Assembly (NCBI RefSeq): GCF_000174435.1
Contig: NZ_ACJN02000002.1
Coordinates: 310,001-374,000, forward strand
Direction: 5' to 3'
DNA from: Desulfonatronospira thiodismutans ASO3-1
GTDB taxonomy: Bacteria; Desulfobacterota; Desulfovibrionia; Desulfovibrionales; Desulfonatronovibrionaceae
Length of the DNA: 64,000 nt
Shown piece after piece: positions 1-9,454 of this stretch (position 1 is its first letter; the number at the start of each line of letters is the position of its first letter). Both the position numbers and the translations under genes were made by a program. The notes beneath the pieces were generated by a model, which did not search any database, was not told the origin of the DNA, and worked only from the letters and a program-made list of their open reading frames with translations.

Positions 1-541
1 CCGCCTGTGGCTGCACCCGCCAGTAACTGTACAGGTGCTCATGAATGACCACCACCCTCAGGGTCCTGTTCCCGGCATCCAGGGCTTTCTGGACCAGAAA
101 GCTCTGGATGCCGCTTTTCTCCATGCCATTAAAGACACCTAGAACCTTTGCGGCCTCAGCCGGGTTGTCCACGCGGTAGACCAGACTGCCCTCCCCCCCT
201 GCTGAATGTTTGATAATGACCGGATAGGTTATTGACTCCAGGTAGCCGGGCAGGCAGTCCCGGGTGTGTTCAAAAAGATCAGTGCCTGGATGGGGCAGGC
301 CGTGTTCCCTGAAAAGCCGGATATCTCCTGGCTTGCCCGGATACCGGTAGCGGCTGCTGTAATCAGGAAAGACATTTGCGCAGCAGGATACTGCCTCCCG
401 GTATAGTCCGGGCAACCTCCCCGGAGGCAGGATCACCGCCGACGCCCTGCGCATGAGAGCTGTGTCTTTCTCATCCAGTTCGCGTCCTGCATAAAGCCGG
501 AACCTGTCCCCGTAAAAACAGGGATGATAGGAAAGGATCAT
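1..541 (-). CDS. ATP-grasp domain protein (3' end beyond the window)
   Basis: The minus strand is open from an ATG at 541 to the window edge, giving 180 codons, so the C-terminus is missing. The start reads MILSYHPCFYGDRFRLYAGR. Further on, YPVIIKHSAGGEGSLVYRV and SFLVQKALDAGNRTLRVVVI match the nucleotide-binding core of the ATP-grasp fold, with a Lys-containing beta strand, a glycine-rich loop and the strand that precedes the Mg/ATP acidic residues. RimK-like ligases are the nearest family I recognise. Such enzymes join a carboxylate to an amine or thiol through an acyl phosphate; the substrate here is unknown. It lies 27 bp downstream of malate synthase G on the same strand and may be co-transcribed with it. 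Only the family-level call is supported. Confidence 0.72.
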   Translation of the reverse strand, partial: MILSYHPCFYGDRFRLYAGRELDEKDTALMRRASAVILPPGRLPGLYREAVSCCANVFPDYSSRYRYPGKPGDIRLFREHGLPHPGTDLFEHTRDCLPGYLESITYPVIIKHSAGGEGSLVYRVDNPAEAAKVLGVFNGMEKSGIQSFLVQKALDAGNRTLRVVVIHEHLYSYWRVQPQA

Positions 542-568
542 ATTGATCTACTACCTGCCCTGGCAGCT

Positions 569-2752
569 TTACACTCCAAATCTGGACTTGGCCTCTCTTC
601 TTTTGGAGTGCAGGATGGGTTCTGTATAGCCGCTGGGCTGACTGCGCCCCTCAAACACCAGATCGCAGGCGGCCTGAAAGGCCGGACTGGAGTCAAAATC
701 CCTGCTCATGGGCCTGTACATCAGGTCGTGTGCATTCTGACGGTCCACTACTGTGGCCATTTTCCTTAGCACCTCCAGTACCTCCTCCCGGGTGCACAGG
801 CCATGATGCAGCCAGTTGGCCATGTGCTGACTGGATATGCGCAAGGTGGCCCGGTCTTCCATGAGCCCGGTGTCACTTATATCCGGTACCGTGGAGCAGC
901 CTATGCCCTGCTCCACCCAGCGCACCACGTATCCCAGGATGCTCTGGGCGTTGGTCTCCAGTTCCTGGCGTATTTCTTCAGACGAAGGCATTTTGTCCTT
1001 TATAACCGGGACGTTCAGCAGGTCGTCCAGTTTTGCCCGGCGCTGGCCTTCAAGCTCAGCCTGACGGGCATCCACATTCACCTGGTGATAATGGGTGGCG
1101 TGCAGGGTGGCGGCAGTGGGAGAAGGCACCCAGGCACAATTGGCCCCGGCCATGGGATGGGATAGCTTGTCCATAACCATCTCGCGCATCTCCGCCGGTT
1201 TGGGCCACATGCCCTTGCCTATCTGAGCCCGGCCCCGAAACCCGCAGGCCAGGCCTGTATCCACGTTCCAGTCCTCATAAGCCAGCATCCAGGGTTCTTT
1301 TTTCATGTCCCCCTTGCGCACCATGGCCCCGGCCTCCATGCTGGTATGGATCTCGTCACCGGTGCGGTCCAGAAAACCGGTATTGATAAAAATAATCCTT
1401 TCTCTGGCAACCCGGATACATTCCTTGAGATTCAGGGTGGTCCGGCGCTCCTCGTCCATTACCCCCACCTTCAGGGTATTTCGGGGCAGGCCCAGGGCAT
1501 CCTCCACCCTGGCAAAGAGCTCGCAGGTAAACTGCACCTCTTCCGGGCCGTGCATCTTGGGCTTGACTATGTACAGGCTGCCGCTGCGGCTGTTGCCAAA
1601 GCGCCCCTGGCCCTGCAGGTCGTGCATTCCGGCCAGAGCGGTAATCATGGTGTCCAGGATGCCCTCGAAAATTTCGCCCCCCTGGCCGTCCAGGACCGCA
1701 TCAGTGGTCATGAGATGCCCTACTGTGCGCACCAGCATAAGGCTTCTGCCCGGCAGGCAGAAGCTCTGCCCGTCAGGTGAAACGTAGCTTCTGTCGGGAT
1801 GCATTTCGCGTTTGATCAACTGGTCGTTTTTATAAAAGGCCGTTTCCAGCTCGCCCTTAAAAAGCCCCAGAAGATTGCTGTAAACCAGGGTCTTGTCCTC
1901 GGGATCCACTGCAGCCACTGAATCCTCGCAGTCCAGGATAGTGGTCACTGCAGACTCCAGAACCACATCCTTCACCCCGGCCGGGTGCCTTCCTCCCACA
2001 GGATCGTCCGGGTCTATAAGTATCTCTATATGCAGGCCGTTATTTTTCAGAAGAATGGACTCAAGCCTGTCCTCTCCGGCATAACCGGCAAACTGCTCCG
2101 CATTGGCAAGCCCGGAAGTGCTGTTGTCCTGCTGGCGGACCATGAGGGCTTTTCCCCGGGGGGAATCCTGCAGCTCAAAACCCACGGCCTGACTGTAGGA
2201 TCCTTCCTCCAGGGGTGCTGCCCGGTCCAGGAACCCGGCAGCGGATTTGACTACCATTTCCCCTCGCACCGGGTTGTAGCCCTGCCCTCTTTGTGCCCCC
2301 TGCATATCCGGAATGACGTCAGTGCCGTACAGGGCATCGTACAGGCTTCCCCAGCGGGCGTTGCAGGCATTGACGGCGTAGCGGGCGTTATTGACCGGCA
2401 CCACAAGCTGCGGTCCGGCAATGGATGCAATCTCAGGGTCCACCCCGGTGGTGGAAATGGTGAAGTCTTCCCCTTCAGGCAGAAGATATCCTATATCGTA
2501 GAGAAACTTTTTGTACTCCTGGCCGGGATGTTCCAGGTCGCGCCTTTGCAGGTGCCACTGGTCTATGGAGTCCTGCAGCTCCCGGCGCCTGTCCAGCAGG
2601 GCCTGGTTGCGCGGTCCCAGGTCCTGGACAATCTCCTGCAGGGCCTTCCAGAACTGCAGGGAACTGATGCCGGTCCCCGGAGTAATCACGTTTTCCACCA
2701 GTTCCGCCAGAGGCTCAGCCACCTGCAGTCCCGCCCATCTCACATATTCCAT
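569..2752 (-). CDS. glcB: malate synthase G
   Basis: A 727-residue cytoplasmic enzyme condensing glyoxylate with acetyl-CoA to give malate. Its length fits the G isoform (about 720 residues) rather than the shorter A isoform. Recognisable segments are the N-terminal [19 protein letters not shown], the central [14 protein letters not shown], the catalytic-barrel stretch [19 protein letters not shown], and the C-terminal [13 protein letters not shown] typical of GlcB. The start is firm: an AGGAGGT ribosome-binding site lies just upstream. No isocitrate lyase is visible in the window, so glyoxylate may come from glycolate or glycine here; that is inference. A metallo-beta-lactamase-fold gene lies upstream and an ATP-grasp gene downstream, all on the same strand. 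Confidence 0.97.
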   Translation of the reverse strand: MEYVRWAGLQVAEPLAELVENVITPGTGISSLQFWKALQEIVQDLGPRNQALLDRRRELQDSIDQWHLQRRDLEHPGQEYKKFLYDIGYLLPEGEDFTISTTGVDPEIASIAGPQLVVPVNNARYAVNACNARWGSLYDALYGTDVIPDMQGAQRGQGYNPVRGEMVVKSAAGFLDRAAPLEEGSYSQAVGFELQDSPRGKALMVRQQDNSTSGLANAEQFAGYAGEDRLESILLKNNGLHIEILIDPDDPVGGRHPAGVKDVVLESAVTTILDCEDSVAAVDPEDKTLVYSNLLGLFKGELETAFYKNDQLIKREMHPDRSYVSPDGQSFCLPGRSLMLVRTVGHLMTTDAVLDGQGGEIFEGILDTMITALAGMHDLQGQGRFGNSRSGSLYIVKPKMHGPEEVQFTCELFARVEDALGLPRNTLKVGVMDEERRTTLNLKECIRVARERIIFINTGFLDRTGDEIHTSMEAGAMVRKGDMKKEPWMLAYEDWNVDTGLACGFRGRAQIGKGMWPKPAEMREMVMDKLSHPMAGANCAWVPSPTAATLHATHYHQVNVDARQAELEGQRRAKLDDLLNVPVIKDKMPSSEEIRQELETNAQSILGYVVRWVEQGIGCSTVPDISDTGLMEDRATLRISSQHMANWLHHGLCTREEVLEVLRKMATVVDRQNAHDLMYRPMSRDFDSSPAFQAACDLVFEGRSQPSGYTEPILHSKRREAKSRFGV

Positions 2753-2814
2753 TCAGGACCTCCTTTTTTTACCGCAGCCGCGGTCTTTCCAGTAATGCGT
2801 ATGCCCGCACAGTA

Positions 2815-2828
2815 CCTGCCCGGGCAGG
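2815..2828. repeat. perfect 14-bp palindrome CCTGCCCGGGCAGG
   Basis: This perfect palindrome sits in the 136-bp gap between the metallo-beta-lactamase-fold gene and malate synthase G. It could be an operator or a small RNA hairpin. There is no T-run next to it, so a terminator is unlikely. Function is unknown. Confidence 0.4.
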
Positions 2829-2888
2829 CCAATGTTATACTTGGGTGTGGATACTGTAAAGAAGCAAAAAATGAAGCAGCCGGGGGAG

Positions 2889-3722
2889 TCAGGGGTAGTT
2901 GAGCTGCATACCGCAGCCGGTTGCTCTCAGAGGCAGGTCCGCAGCCAGGGAGGTTCGGGAATAAAGGTCAGTGCAGTGGCAGGCGTGCAGGTCTGTCAGA
3001 TTAAGTGTCTTGAGAAAGTCAATGGTCCCGGTCAGCTGCTCCTCATCCGGCGACTGCAGATGCAGCCCGCCTATTATATCCACCACCCGGTCCTCTCCGG
3101 TCACCTGACGGGCATGGTGCACGATATTGCATATCCCGGAGTGGGAGCAACCAGTGACTATCACCAGTCCTTCAGGGGAGATGTACGCCAGGGCGGTATC
3201 ATCCGGGACATAATCCGGTCTGGAGTCGTCGGTTTTCCAGCCCAGTGCTTTGCGGGATTCAAAGGAGGTAGTGCGGGGGATTTCACCCAGCCAGACCAGG
3301 CCCGGGGTGATATAAACCGGGGTAGTAGAGAGTTTCAGGGGAAAATGCTGCTCGACCTTGTCCTTAGACAGCATACTGCCCTGGTCCACTCCCCGCTCGT
3401 CCATTACGCTTTCAAAGGTCCTGGGGTGGGCCAGCACCTGTGGCCTATTGTGCGGTCGGCCTTCCAGAGCCGCCCGGGCATACATGCGCACCAGCTCTGT
3501 CATGCCCCAGGTATGGTCCAGATGTCCGTGGGAAAAGGCTATTGTGTCCAACTGCAGCAGATCCAGTCCGGCTGTGCCTGCATTGCGCAAAAAGACATCG
3601 CTGAAGCCGCAGTCCAGAAGGATTGTTCGGCCCTGTACCTGAATAAAAAGGGACAGGGCCGGTTCAGCCAGAAAGTACCGGCTGATGAAGGTGTTGTTGT
3701 CTGCCAGAACTGTCAGCTGCAT
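2889..3722 (-). CDS. metallo-beta-lactamase-fold hydrolase, COG1237 type
   Basis: This 277-residue protein starts MQLTVLADNNTF, the usual beginning of the COG1237 branch of the metallo-beta-lactamase superfamily. The metal-binding signature is FSHGHLDHTWG (HxHxDH). The segment VIVTGCSHSGICNIV carries the next ligand histidine and is characteristic of this branch. IIGGLHL and HACHCTD near the C-terminus complete the site. Some relatives are annotated as pterin-related phosphate synthases, but the substrate here cannot be deduced. The start has only a weak ribosome-binding site, yet the N-terminus matches the family. It sits 48 bp downstream of the helicase and upstream of malate synthase G. 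Confidence 0.85.
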   Translation of the reverse strand: MQLTVLADNNTFISRYFLAEPALSLFIQVQGRTILLDCGFSDVFLRNAGTAGLDLLQLDTIAFSHGHLDHTWGMTELVRMYARAALEGRPHNRPQVLAHPRTFESVMDERGVDQGSMLSKDKVEQHFPLKLSTTPVYITPGLVWLGEIPRTTSFESRKALGWKTDDSRPDYVPDDTALAYISPEGLVIVTGCSHSGICNIVHHARQVTGEDRVVDIIGGLHLQSPDEEQLTGTIDFLKTLNLTDLHACHCTDLYSRTSLAADLPLRATGCGMQLNYP

Positions 3723-3770
3723 GGCTTTTGCCCGTGCCGGAGAGCTTGGCTGGTTTGTTATTATTACGGA

Positions 3771-4874
3771 TTAAATGCTTTTTCTCTGCAGCTTCTGGGA
3801 CTGAAGCCTTTCTATGGCCCGGATAAGACCGAAGTCCTTGGGCTCCACAAAAGTCGATGCGTCACCGCAGGAATCCGCCCTGCCGGTACGCCCTATGCGG
3901 TGGGTATAGCTTTCAGCGGTATCCGGCATGTCAAAGTTTACTACATGGCCGATTCCGGCCACGTCAATGCCCCTGGAGGCGATGTCCGTGGCCACCAGGA
4001 TATTGAAGCTGCCTCTCTTGAAGTCTTTCATGACCCTTTGACGGTTGTTCTGGGACATATTCCCCTGCAGATCCCTGGCCCTGAATCCGGCCTGGCTCAG
4101 GCGCTTGGCGATCCTGGTGGCCATGTGCTTGGTCCTGGTGAAAACCAGTGTAGCCCCGTCCTGTTTCTCCCTTAGCAGTTCAATGAGCATTTCCGCCTTG
4201 GGCCTGCGCTTTACCGGATACAGGCACTGGCTGATGCTGTCTAAGGCCCTTTCATGATTAACCTGCACCCGGGCCGGATCATCAAGGATCTCATCGGCCA
4301 GAGTCCGGATATCTGCAGGCATGGTGGCTGAAAAAAGCATGTTCTGGCGCTTTGGGGGCAGCATCTTCATGATACTCCGGATATCGGGCATAAAACCCAT
4401 ATCCAGCATGCGGTCGCTTTCGTCCAGGATGAGGGTCTCAACCTGCGAAAGATTTACGGCCCGGTCTCTGGCCAGATCCAGAAGACGCCCGGGACAGGCG
4501 ACCACGATTTCCACACCGGAGCGGATTTTCTGCACCTGCCCGGACCTGCTCACGCCGCCGTATACTGAGACGCACCTGAGTCCTGTTTTACGTCCCAGAG
4601 CAGTGAAAAATTCATGGGTCTGCTCTGCCAGCTCCCTGGTGGGCGAAAGCACCAGCACCCGGGGCTTGCCCCGTTTGCCCTGCAGTAATCTCTGCAAAGC
4701 AGGCACCACAAAAGCGGCGGTTTTCCCGGTGCCGGTCTGGGCCAGGCCCATGACATCCCTGCCCTGCAGGCCCACGGGAATGGCCTGCTCCTGGATTGCA
4801 GTGGGGTTCTTGTATCCGCAGGCCTTGATTCCGGCCTGAATCCTGTGGTCAAGTTCAAAATCTGTAAAATTCAT
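3771..4874 (-). CDS. rhlE: DEAD-box RNA helicase, RhlE-like
   Basis: An ATP-dependent RNA helicase of 367 residues. Motifs run in order: Q motif region NPTAIQEQAIP, Walker A AQTGTGKT (45-52), PTRELAEQ, GG, CPGRLLD, motif II DESD (151-154), SAT (182-184), then the second RecA domain with VATDIASRGID and YTHRIGRTGR. Motif II is DESD rather than DEAD. The frame stays open 79 codons upstream, but the ATG at 4874 is chosen because MNFTDFELD is the family N-terminus and an AAGGA lies in front of it. There is almost no C-terminal extension after the helicase core. The upstream untranslated region is long, as is common for cold-responsive helicases; that regulation is inferred. Confidence 0.93.
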   Translation of the reverse strand: MNFTDFELDHRIQAGIKACGYKNPTAIQEQAIPVGLQGRDVMGLAQTGTGKTAAFVVPALQRLLQGKRGKPRVLVLSPTRELAEQTHEFFTALGRKTGLRCVSVYGGVSRSGQVQKIRSGVEIVVACPGRLLDLARDRAVNLSQVETLILDESDRMLDMGFMPDIRSIMKMLPPKRQNMLFSATMPADIRTLADEILDDPARVQVNHERALDSISQCLYPVKRRPKAEMLIELLREKQDGATLVFTRTKHMATRIAKRLSQAGFRARDLQGNMSQNNRQRVMKDFKRGSFNILVATDIASRGIDVAGIGHVVNFDMPDTAESYTHRIGRTGRADSCGDASTFVEPKDFGLIRAIERLQSQKLQRKSI

Positions 4875-5237
4875 CAAAATAGTCCTTGGGTATAAAAAAA
4901 TTAAATTGAAGCACCGATGCACTCCCTCGGTACAGGGGCGTATGTATAACGGCTCAATATATTTGAATGCTGGGGTACCCGGCGGGGTTCGCTTGGGGAA
5001 GAATGCAGGCACTCGCGATTGAGGCAATAAGGAAAGATATACACAAGTTCCCGGGGATGCAAGCCTTTTTTTAAATGTCTGATTTGAAAAGTTCGAACAG
5101 ATGCTTAGCAAACCTGTGTGGCTACTCTTATTCCGGCCATCGGATCAAAAAGACGAGCCAGCTGACATGGTACGTATTTTGAATAAATTTACCAGAGATC
5201 TTTAGAACAAACCGGTAAAGACCCAAAGGACAGCTGC
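4875..5237. other. intergenic region between divergent genes
   Basis: These 363 bases separate the minus-strand helicase from the plus-strand gene at 5238 and must hold both promoters. I see an AAGGA ribosome-binding site for each gene but no confident -35/-10 pair and no tRNA or repeat. The longer open frame running through part of it on the minus strand is an upstream extension of the helicase frame, not a separate gene. Confidence 0.5.
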
Positions 5238-6809
5238 ATGATAATCAACCATTCTGATCACGGTTTAACTGCTCTGCAAGACAGGATCCGGGAGAACGCT
5301 GCCAGTCCTCCCCAAAGATCCAGAGAAAGCTTCTTTGATCTGGTCATGAACAAGAACCTGTCAACAGCTCCACCCTCCACGGTACCCGCCGTCTCCACTC
5401 CAGGTGCATCCGGCATACTGCAGGGCGGTGAACAGACCTCAAGCCGGGATGAAAACCTGCCGCCGGGCCCACGGGTGCAAAAGCCCGGCCCCGGGGCTTC
5501 CCAGGGCATGGAGGCATCCGGCACATCTTCCGGAGATGCATCAACTTCCGGGTCCCACACCATGCGCCAGAAAATTGACTTCGGGGCCACCCATCCGCAT
5601 ATGCAAAAGTCCCCAGGCCCACGCATTGAAACCGCCGACCCAGCCCAGGAGACAACGCGGCAGGTTATTGCCTCTGTTTCCCCGGCAATCATTAAGAACT
5701 CTGTGGTGAGCTCTGCACCAAAAAGTCCGGCCATGCCTGAATTCATAGACTCCATGCTGGCCAGGGAAAAGGCAGACCCCTTGAGCCGTGATGATGGCGC
5801 AGCCGGACATACGCCGCCTTCAACACAAAGGCCGGCTGTAAATAGTGCCGCTCTTGAGGCAGCCGGGGAGGAAAAGGTCCGGGTCTCCACCTTGACCCTG
5901 GAACAGGACCAGGGTTTTTCCTCCATTAAGCCCACGGTGACCCTGGCCGGGCTGGAAAGCAGCTCAAATCCCCATGACGCGGACATGAAAGTATCCCGCC
6001 TGGAACTCAAAAATGAACTGCCGACACAAAAGACAGAAGCAACTGTGAGCAGCCTGCAGCCTGAAGCAGGCCAACCTGGCCCAGAGCAAAGAAAGGCTGC
6101 TTCCAGAGCTTACCAGGAACACGCCGCCTTCAAATCCCCGGAAATAAATTCCAGAACCCGGGAAACAGAGTCAGAAGACCACCGCCCGGGACGTCTGGCA
6201 GCCAGGTTTGAATCAGCCAACAGGTCCGACGCCATCGGGTATGACAGGCGGGGCGGTACATGCTACGGCATTTATCAGCTCTCATCCAACATGGGCACCA
6301 TGGGCGAATTCCTGGATTTTCTGGAAGACAGGGAGCCGGAACTGGCCTCCCGGCTCAGGCAGGCCGGACCCATGAATACCGAGGGGAGAACCGGAAGCAT
6401 GCCTGAAGAGTGGCAAAGAATTGACAGAGAGAACCCGGAGCTGTTCTCTGAACTGCAGCATGAATTTATTCACCATAATTTTTACCTGCCAGCGGCCAGA
6501 GGCGTGGAGTCCCGCACCGGCCTGGATATGCAGCAGGCCTCACCGGCCTTAAGGGAAGTCCTGTGGAGCACCGCTGTGCAGCATGGTGTGCACGGGTCCA
6601 TGAACATATTCCAGAAAGTAGCGGGGGAAATAGGATATGAAAACGTAGAAAGCCCCGACCGGGAGATGATCGAGGCTGTCTACGCGGAAAGAAGCAGGAG
6701 GTTTACCGGTTCCACCGAAGCAGTTCAGTCTGCGGTGCAAAGCAGGTTTCAGGAAGAGATGAAACAGGCCCTGGCCATGCTTCCAGGATCCATGGAAACA
6801 CAGGCTTAG
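5238..6809 (+). CDS. disordered protein with C-terminal lysozyme-like domain
   Basis: A 523-residue protein in two parts. Residues 1 to about 315 are rich in Pro, Ser, Thr, Ala and charged residues and look disordered. Residues about 319-515 form a compact domain starting RLAARFESANRSDAIGYDRR, then GTCYGIYQLSS, MGEFLDFLE, and LWSTAVQHG. The FES glutamate (E325) followed by an AIGYD...YGIYQ block resembles the catalytic region of lysozyme-like and chitosanase-like glycosidases in phage and secretion-system proteins, so a peptidoglycan-cleaving role is plausible. There is no N-terminal signal peptide. The start has an AAGGA site. Export through the flagellar or another secretion system would explain the long linker; that is inference. 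Confidence 0.6.
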   Translation: MIINHSDHGLTALQDRIRENAASPPQRSRESFFDLVMNKNLSTAPPSTVPAVSTPGASGILQGGEQTSSRDENLPPGPRVQKPGPGASQGMEASGTSSGDASTSGSHTMRQKIDFGATHPHMQKSPGPRIETADPAQETTRQVIASVSPAIIKNSVVSSAPKSPAMPEFIDSMLAREKADPLSRDDGAAGHTPPSTQRPAVNSAALEAAGEEKVRVSTLTLEQDQGFSSIKPTVTLAGLESSSNPHDADMKVSRLELKNELPTQKTEATVSSLQPEAGQPGPEQRKAASRAYQEHAAFKSPEINSRTRETESEDHRPGRLAARFESANRSDAIGYDRRGGTCYGIYQLSSNMGTMGEFLDFLEDREPELASRLRQAGPMNTEGRTGSMPEEWQRIDRENPELFSELQHEFIHHNFYLPAARGVESRTGLDMQQASPALREVLWSTAVQHGVHGSMNIFQKVAGEIGYENVESPDREMIEAVYAERSRRFTGSTEAVQSAVQSRFQEEMKQALAMLPGSMETQA

Positions 6810-7029
6810 TGCTCCTATTCGTAAATATGATGACGTTTTATGCCCGGAGAAGTACCCATAAACTTCTATGTATGTTAATGTGAGTTTGAAAGCTTAACGA
6901 AAAAATACGTCACCGAACTTACGAATCAGAGTACTTAGGCTTAGACCGCCGGATGAAGAAAAAAGCCTGACACCTGCCGTCTGCGCCGTTGTATCTCCAG
7001 AGAAGAAAAGGCTTTGCTGTCCGGCAGGC

Positions 7030-8163
7030 TTATTCCAGGTCAATCTCCACTGGCATGCCCGGACCGCCCAGATAGTCAAATAAATCCGCGTCGGTGCTCA
7101 TGACCATGGTTGTGCTGCTTGGCAGCATAACCCTCCGATATGTACTAAGAGACTTCTGAAAACGGAAGAACTCTTCGTCGGCCAGGTATCCCAGGTAAGT
7201 AGCCGGCCTTCCTTCAAACTCCAGGTGAAGATCTCCGGACCTGGACACATCCATTGTATACCCGTCTTCCAGATCTCCTTCCAGGGTGCCCCTTCTAAGT
7301 TGGTCTTCTATTTCCACCTGCGCCCGCACCCTCACCTCGTCCACTTTGGGAAAGGCAATGGTGATGCGCCCGGCTGCATCAGTGAGGCCCACGTCCCTGC
7401 CGTTGATGCTGACAAAGGCTCCGGCCACAGCATTTCCTTCCTGGTCGGTGACCATCAGCACATCCTCGGTGAACCCCTCGGCAAACGTCTCCGTGGCCAG
7501 GGCTTCACCTTCACCCAGGATTCTCTCCCTGTCTGCATCAGCCTGGGCCCTGACCTCCATGGCTATCTCCTCGCCCTCGGCCCGGTGCCTGGCTGCTATT
7601 CTCTCTCTTTCCGCCTCCATACGGGCAAAGACATTCTCCTCGACTTCCGAGGGGAAATCAACGCGCTTCATGCGCACATCATTGACCATGATCCCGAAAT
7701 CTTCTATGCGCTCCCTGGCCCGCTCGCTGACCAGTGTCATGAGGGCTTCACGCTCCTCGGCAATGACATTGAGAATGGACTGGTTACTGACAACGTCTCT
7801 TAGTTCTGCAACAACCACGTTCTGGATCCGGCCCTGGGCCTCCCGGACATTGCGCACGGTCATATAGAAAAGAAGAGCGTCTTTTACATGCCAGCGGGTG
7901 ACATGGTCGATTAAAAGCCTTTCCATATCCACGGTCAAAAACTCGTCAGCACCGACATCGCTGGTCTGTACCCTTTTGTCTATAAGGGTTGCCGACTGGA
8001 TCAGGGGGATCTTGAAGTGAAGGCCCGGCTCTTTAATAGTGCGCTTGTGCTCACCAAACTGCAGAACCAGGGCATATTCCCTTTCGTCCACTGTAAATAT
8101 GGACAGGGAGAAAACGATGATGCCCACTAACAGGGCCACCGGAAAAAAAGCCGCTATTTTCAT
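7030..8163 (-). CDS. hflC: HflC-like SPFH membrane protein with inserted beta domain
   Basis: HflC, partner of HflK in the membrane complex that modulates the FtsH protease. It has an N-terminal membrane anchor (residues about 5-23), then an SPFH/band-7 domain (about 24-230) with FGEHKRTIKEPGLHFKIP and VIAEEREALMTLVSERARE, followed by the coiled coil EAERERIAARHRAEGEEI. In ordinary HflC the coiled coil runs straight into a segment like DPEFFAFYRSLEAYR. Here about 95 residues (231-326) are inserted first. They begin LMVTDQEGNAVAGAFVSING and resemble a carboxypeptidase-regulatory or Ig-like beta sandwich. The canonical end EEFFRFQKSLSTYRR then resumes. The total of 377 residues is longer than the usual 280-330. 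hflK lies 37 bp upstream. Confidence 0.9.
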   Translation of the reverse strand: MKIAAFFPVALLVGIIVFSLSIFTVDEREYALVLQFGEHKRTIKEPGLHFKIPLIQSATLIDKRVQTSDVGADEFLTVDMERLLIDHVTRWHVKDALLFYMTVRNVREAQGRIQNVVVAELRDVVSNQSILNVIAEEREALMTLVSERARERIEDFGIMVNDVRMKRVDFPSEVEENVFARMEAERERIAARHRAEGEEIAMEVRAQADADRERILGEGEALATETFAEGFTEDVLMVTDQEGNAVAGAFVSINGRDVGLTDAAGRITIAFPKVDEVRVRAQVEIEDQLRRGTLEGDLEDGYTMDVSRSGDLHLEFEGRPATYLGYLADEEFFRFQKSLSTYRRVMLPSSTTMVMSTDADLFDYLGGPGMPVEIDLE

Positions 8164-8200
8164 GTATTCCTCCGAAACTTATCAACTTTGACAGCCATGG

Positions 8201-9235
8201 CTATCTTTCCGTCTCAATGGTTTCAAACCGCACACCTTTTCCGTCTGGAAAAAGCATCACTCTTTCTGCGGCATCCTTGTCCATAATAATCTTGTTCACG
8301 CCCGGAAGGATATCTCCGATGGTCTCCAGGTAGAGCCTCTGCCGTGTCACGCCTTTGGCTTTGCGGTATTCCACCAGGAGCTGGCCGAACCTCTTGACTT
8401 CTCCCTGGGCCTCCAGAATCCTTTGAGCCCTTGCACCCCTGGCCCTGGGTATAATATCTTCTCTGTATTCCTCTGCCCTGTGGATAAGCCTTTCCTTGTC
8501 CTCCATGGCCCGCACCACGTCATGAAAGGCCTGACGCACTTCCTGGGGGGCGTCGCCCCGTTCGGTCCTGACGTTTACCACACGAAGACCGGAATTGTAG
8601 TCGTCCAGCAGATCCTGCAGCAGATCCTGGGTATTGTTGGCTATCCGGCTGAGCCCCTCGGCCACAATGGCCCTGTCTATCTCCAGAGTGCCCACGGCAC
8701 TTCGAAGAGCGCTTTCCGTGGTAGTCTTTATGACTTCCTCTGGATTTTCAATCTCGAAGAGGTATTCTTCAGGATTCTGCACCTGGTAGTGGACTATTAT
8801 TTCGAAGTGGACAATGTTTTTGTCTTTGGTAAGCATCAATGCTTCATCCCGGTTGACGCGTTTTCTGCCTTCAACCCGGGTGAACCCTATCTCGAAGCTT
8901 CTGATCTGCTGAGTGTCCACCTTGGTGGCCTGGCCCACGGGCCTGGGCCAGTGCCAGTTGAGGCCGGCACCCATCTCGGTCACATGCACCACAGCCCCGA
9001 AACGCTGCACCACGCCCACCTGGCCCGGTTCCACCCGAAAAAAACCGGTCAGAAGCCAACCGACCATGATAATCACCAGTATAATCAAAATAAGCCTGCT
9101 GTCGCCCCATTTGTTCAAGGCTTCCTTGATCTTGGTAAAGTCTGGAGGTGTAGGTCCTCCGCCACCGGATCCCGGCTCCCAGCCGGACTTTCTCTGCCTG
9201 TTGCGCTGTTGCAGTTTTTCCCAGTCCCAGTTCAT
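8201..9235 (-). CDS. hflK: HflK, FtsH-modulating SPFH membrane protein
   Basis: A 344-residue membrane protein that pairs with HflC around FtsH. It has a cytoplasmic Gly/Pro-rich N-terminus (PGSGGGGPTPPDF), one membrane segment (LILIILVIIMVGWLLTGFF), and an SPFH domain starting RVEPGQVGVVQRFGAVV. The region RSAVGTLEIDRAIVAEG and the coiled-coil end are typical of HflK. The ATG at 9235 (MNWDWEKLQQ) is preferred over an upstream in-frame start at 9283 because GAAGGTAAT lies just before it and the family starts this way. It precedes hflC by 37 bp, so the two are surely one operon. Confidence 0.95.
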   Translation of the reverse strand: MNWDWEKLQQRNRQRKSGWEPGSGGGGPTPPDFTKIKEALNKWGDSRLILIILVIIMVGWLLTGFFRVEPGQVGVVQRFGAVVHVTEMGAGLNWHWPRPVGQATKVDTQQIRSFEIGFTRVEGRKRVNRDEALMLTKDKNIVHFEIIVHYQVQNPEEYLFEIENPEEVIKTTTESALRSAVGTLEIDRAIVAEGLSRIANNTQDLLQDLLDDYNSGLRVVNVRTERGDAPQEVRQAFHDVVRAMEDKERLIHRAEEYREDIIPRARGARAQRILEAQGEVKRFGQLLVEYRKAKGVTRQRLYLETIGDILPGVNKIIMDKDAAERVMLFPDGKGVRFETIETER

Positions 9236-9454
9236 ATTACCTTCTTTTACACCGGCATGCATAAACGATTTGCAGCCGGGCATCGGTTAAAGTCAAAAAA
9301 CCCTGCAGCCGCCGAAGCCTGTCTGCCTGGACAGGCGAACAAAATGTCTGGCCTTGTTCATGGTTTTAAATACAGCATTATTTTTTGCTCTTCAACTGAA
9401 TTTATCAGGTTTTATTTTTTAGATGCACCCAACAAAAACCCGGGCTGAAAAAAC

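Noticed and set aside
2832-4175. 447-codon plus-strand frame over the metallo-beta-lactamase-fold and helicase genes
   Set aside because: It spans two genes on the other strand that have clear motifs; it is a shadow frame.
4875-5111. N-terminal extension of the helicase
   Set aside because: The 79 extra residues have no helicase-family features, and the internal ATG has a good ribosome-binding site.
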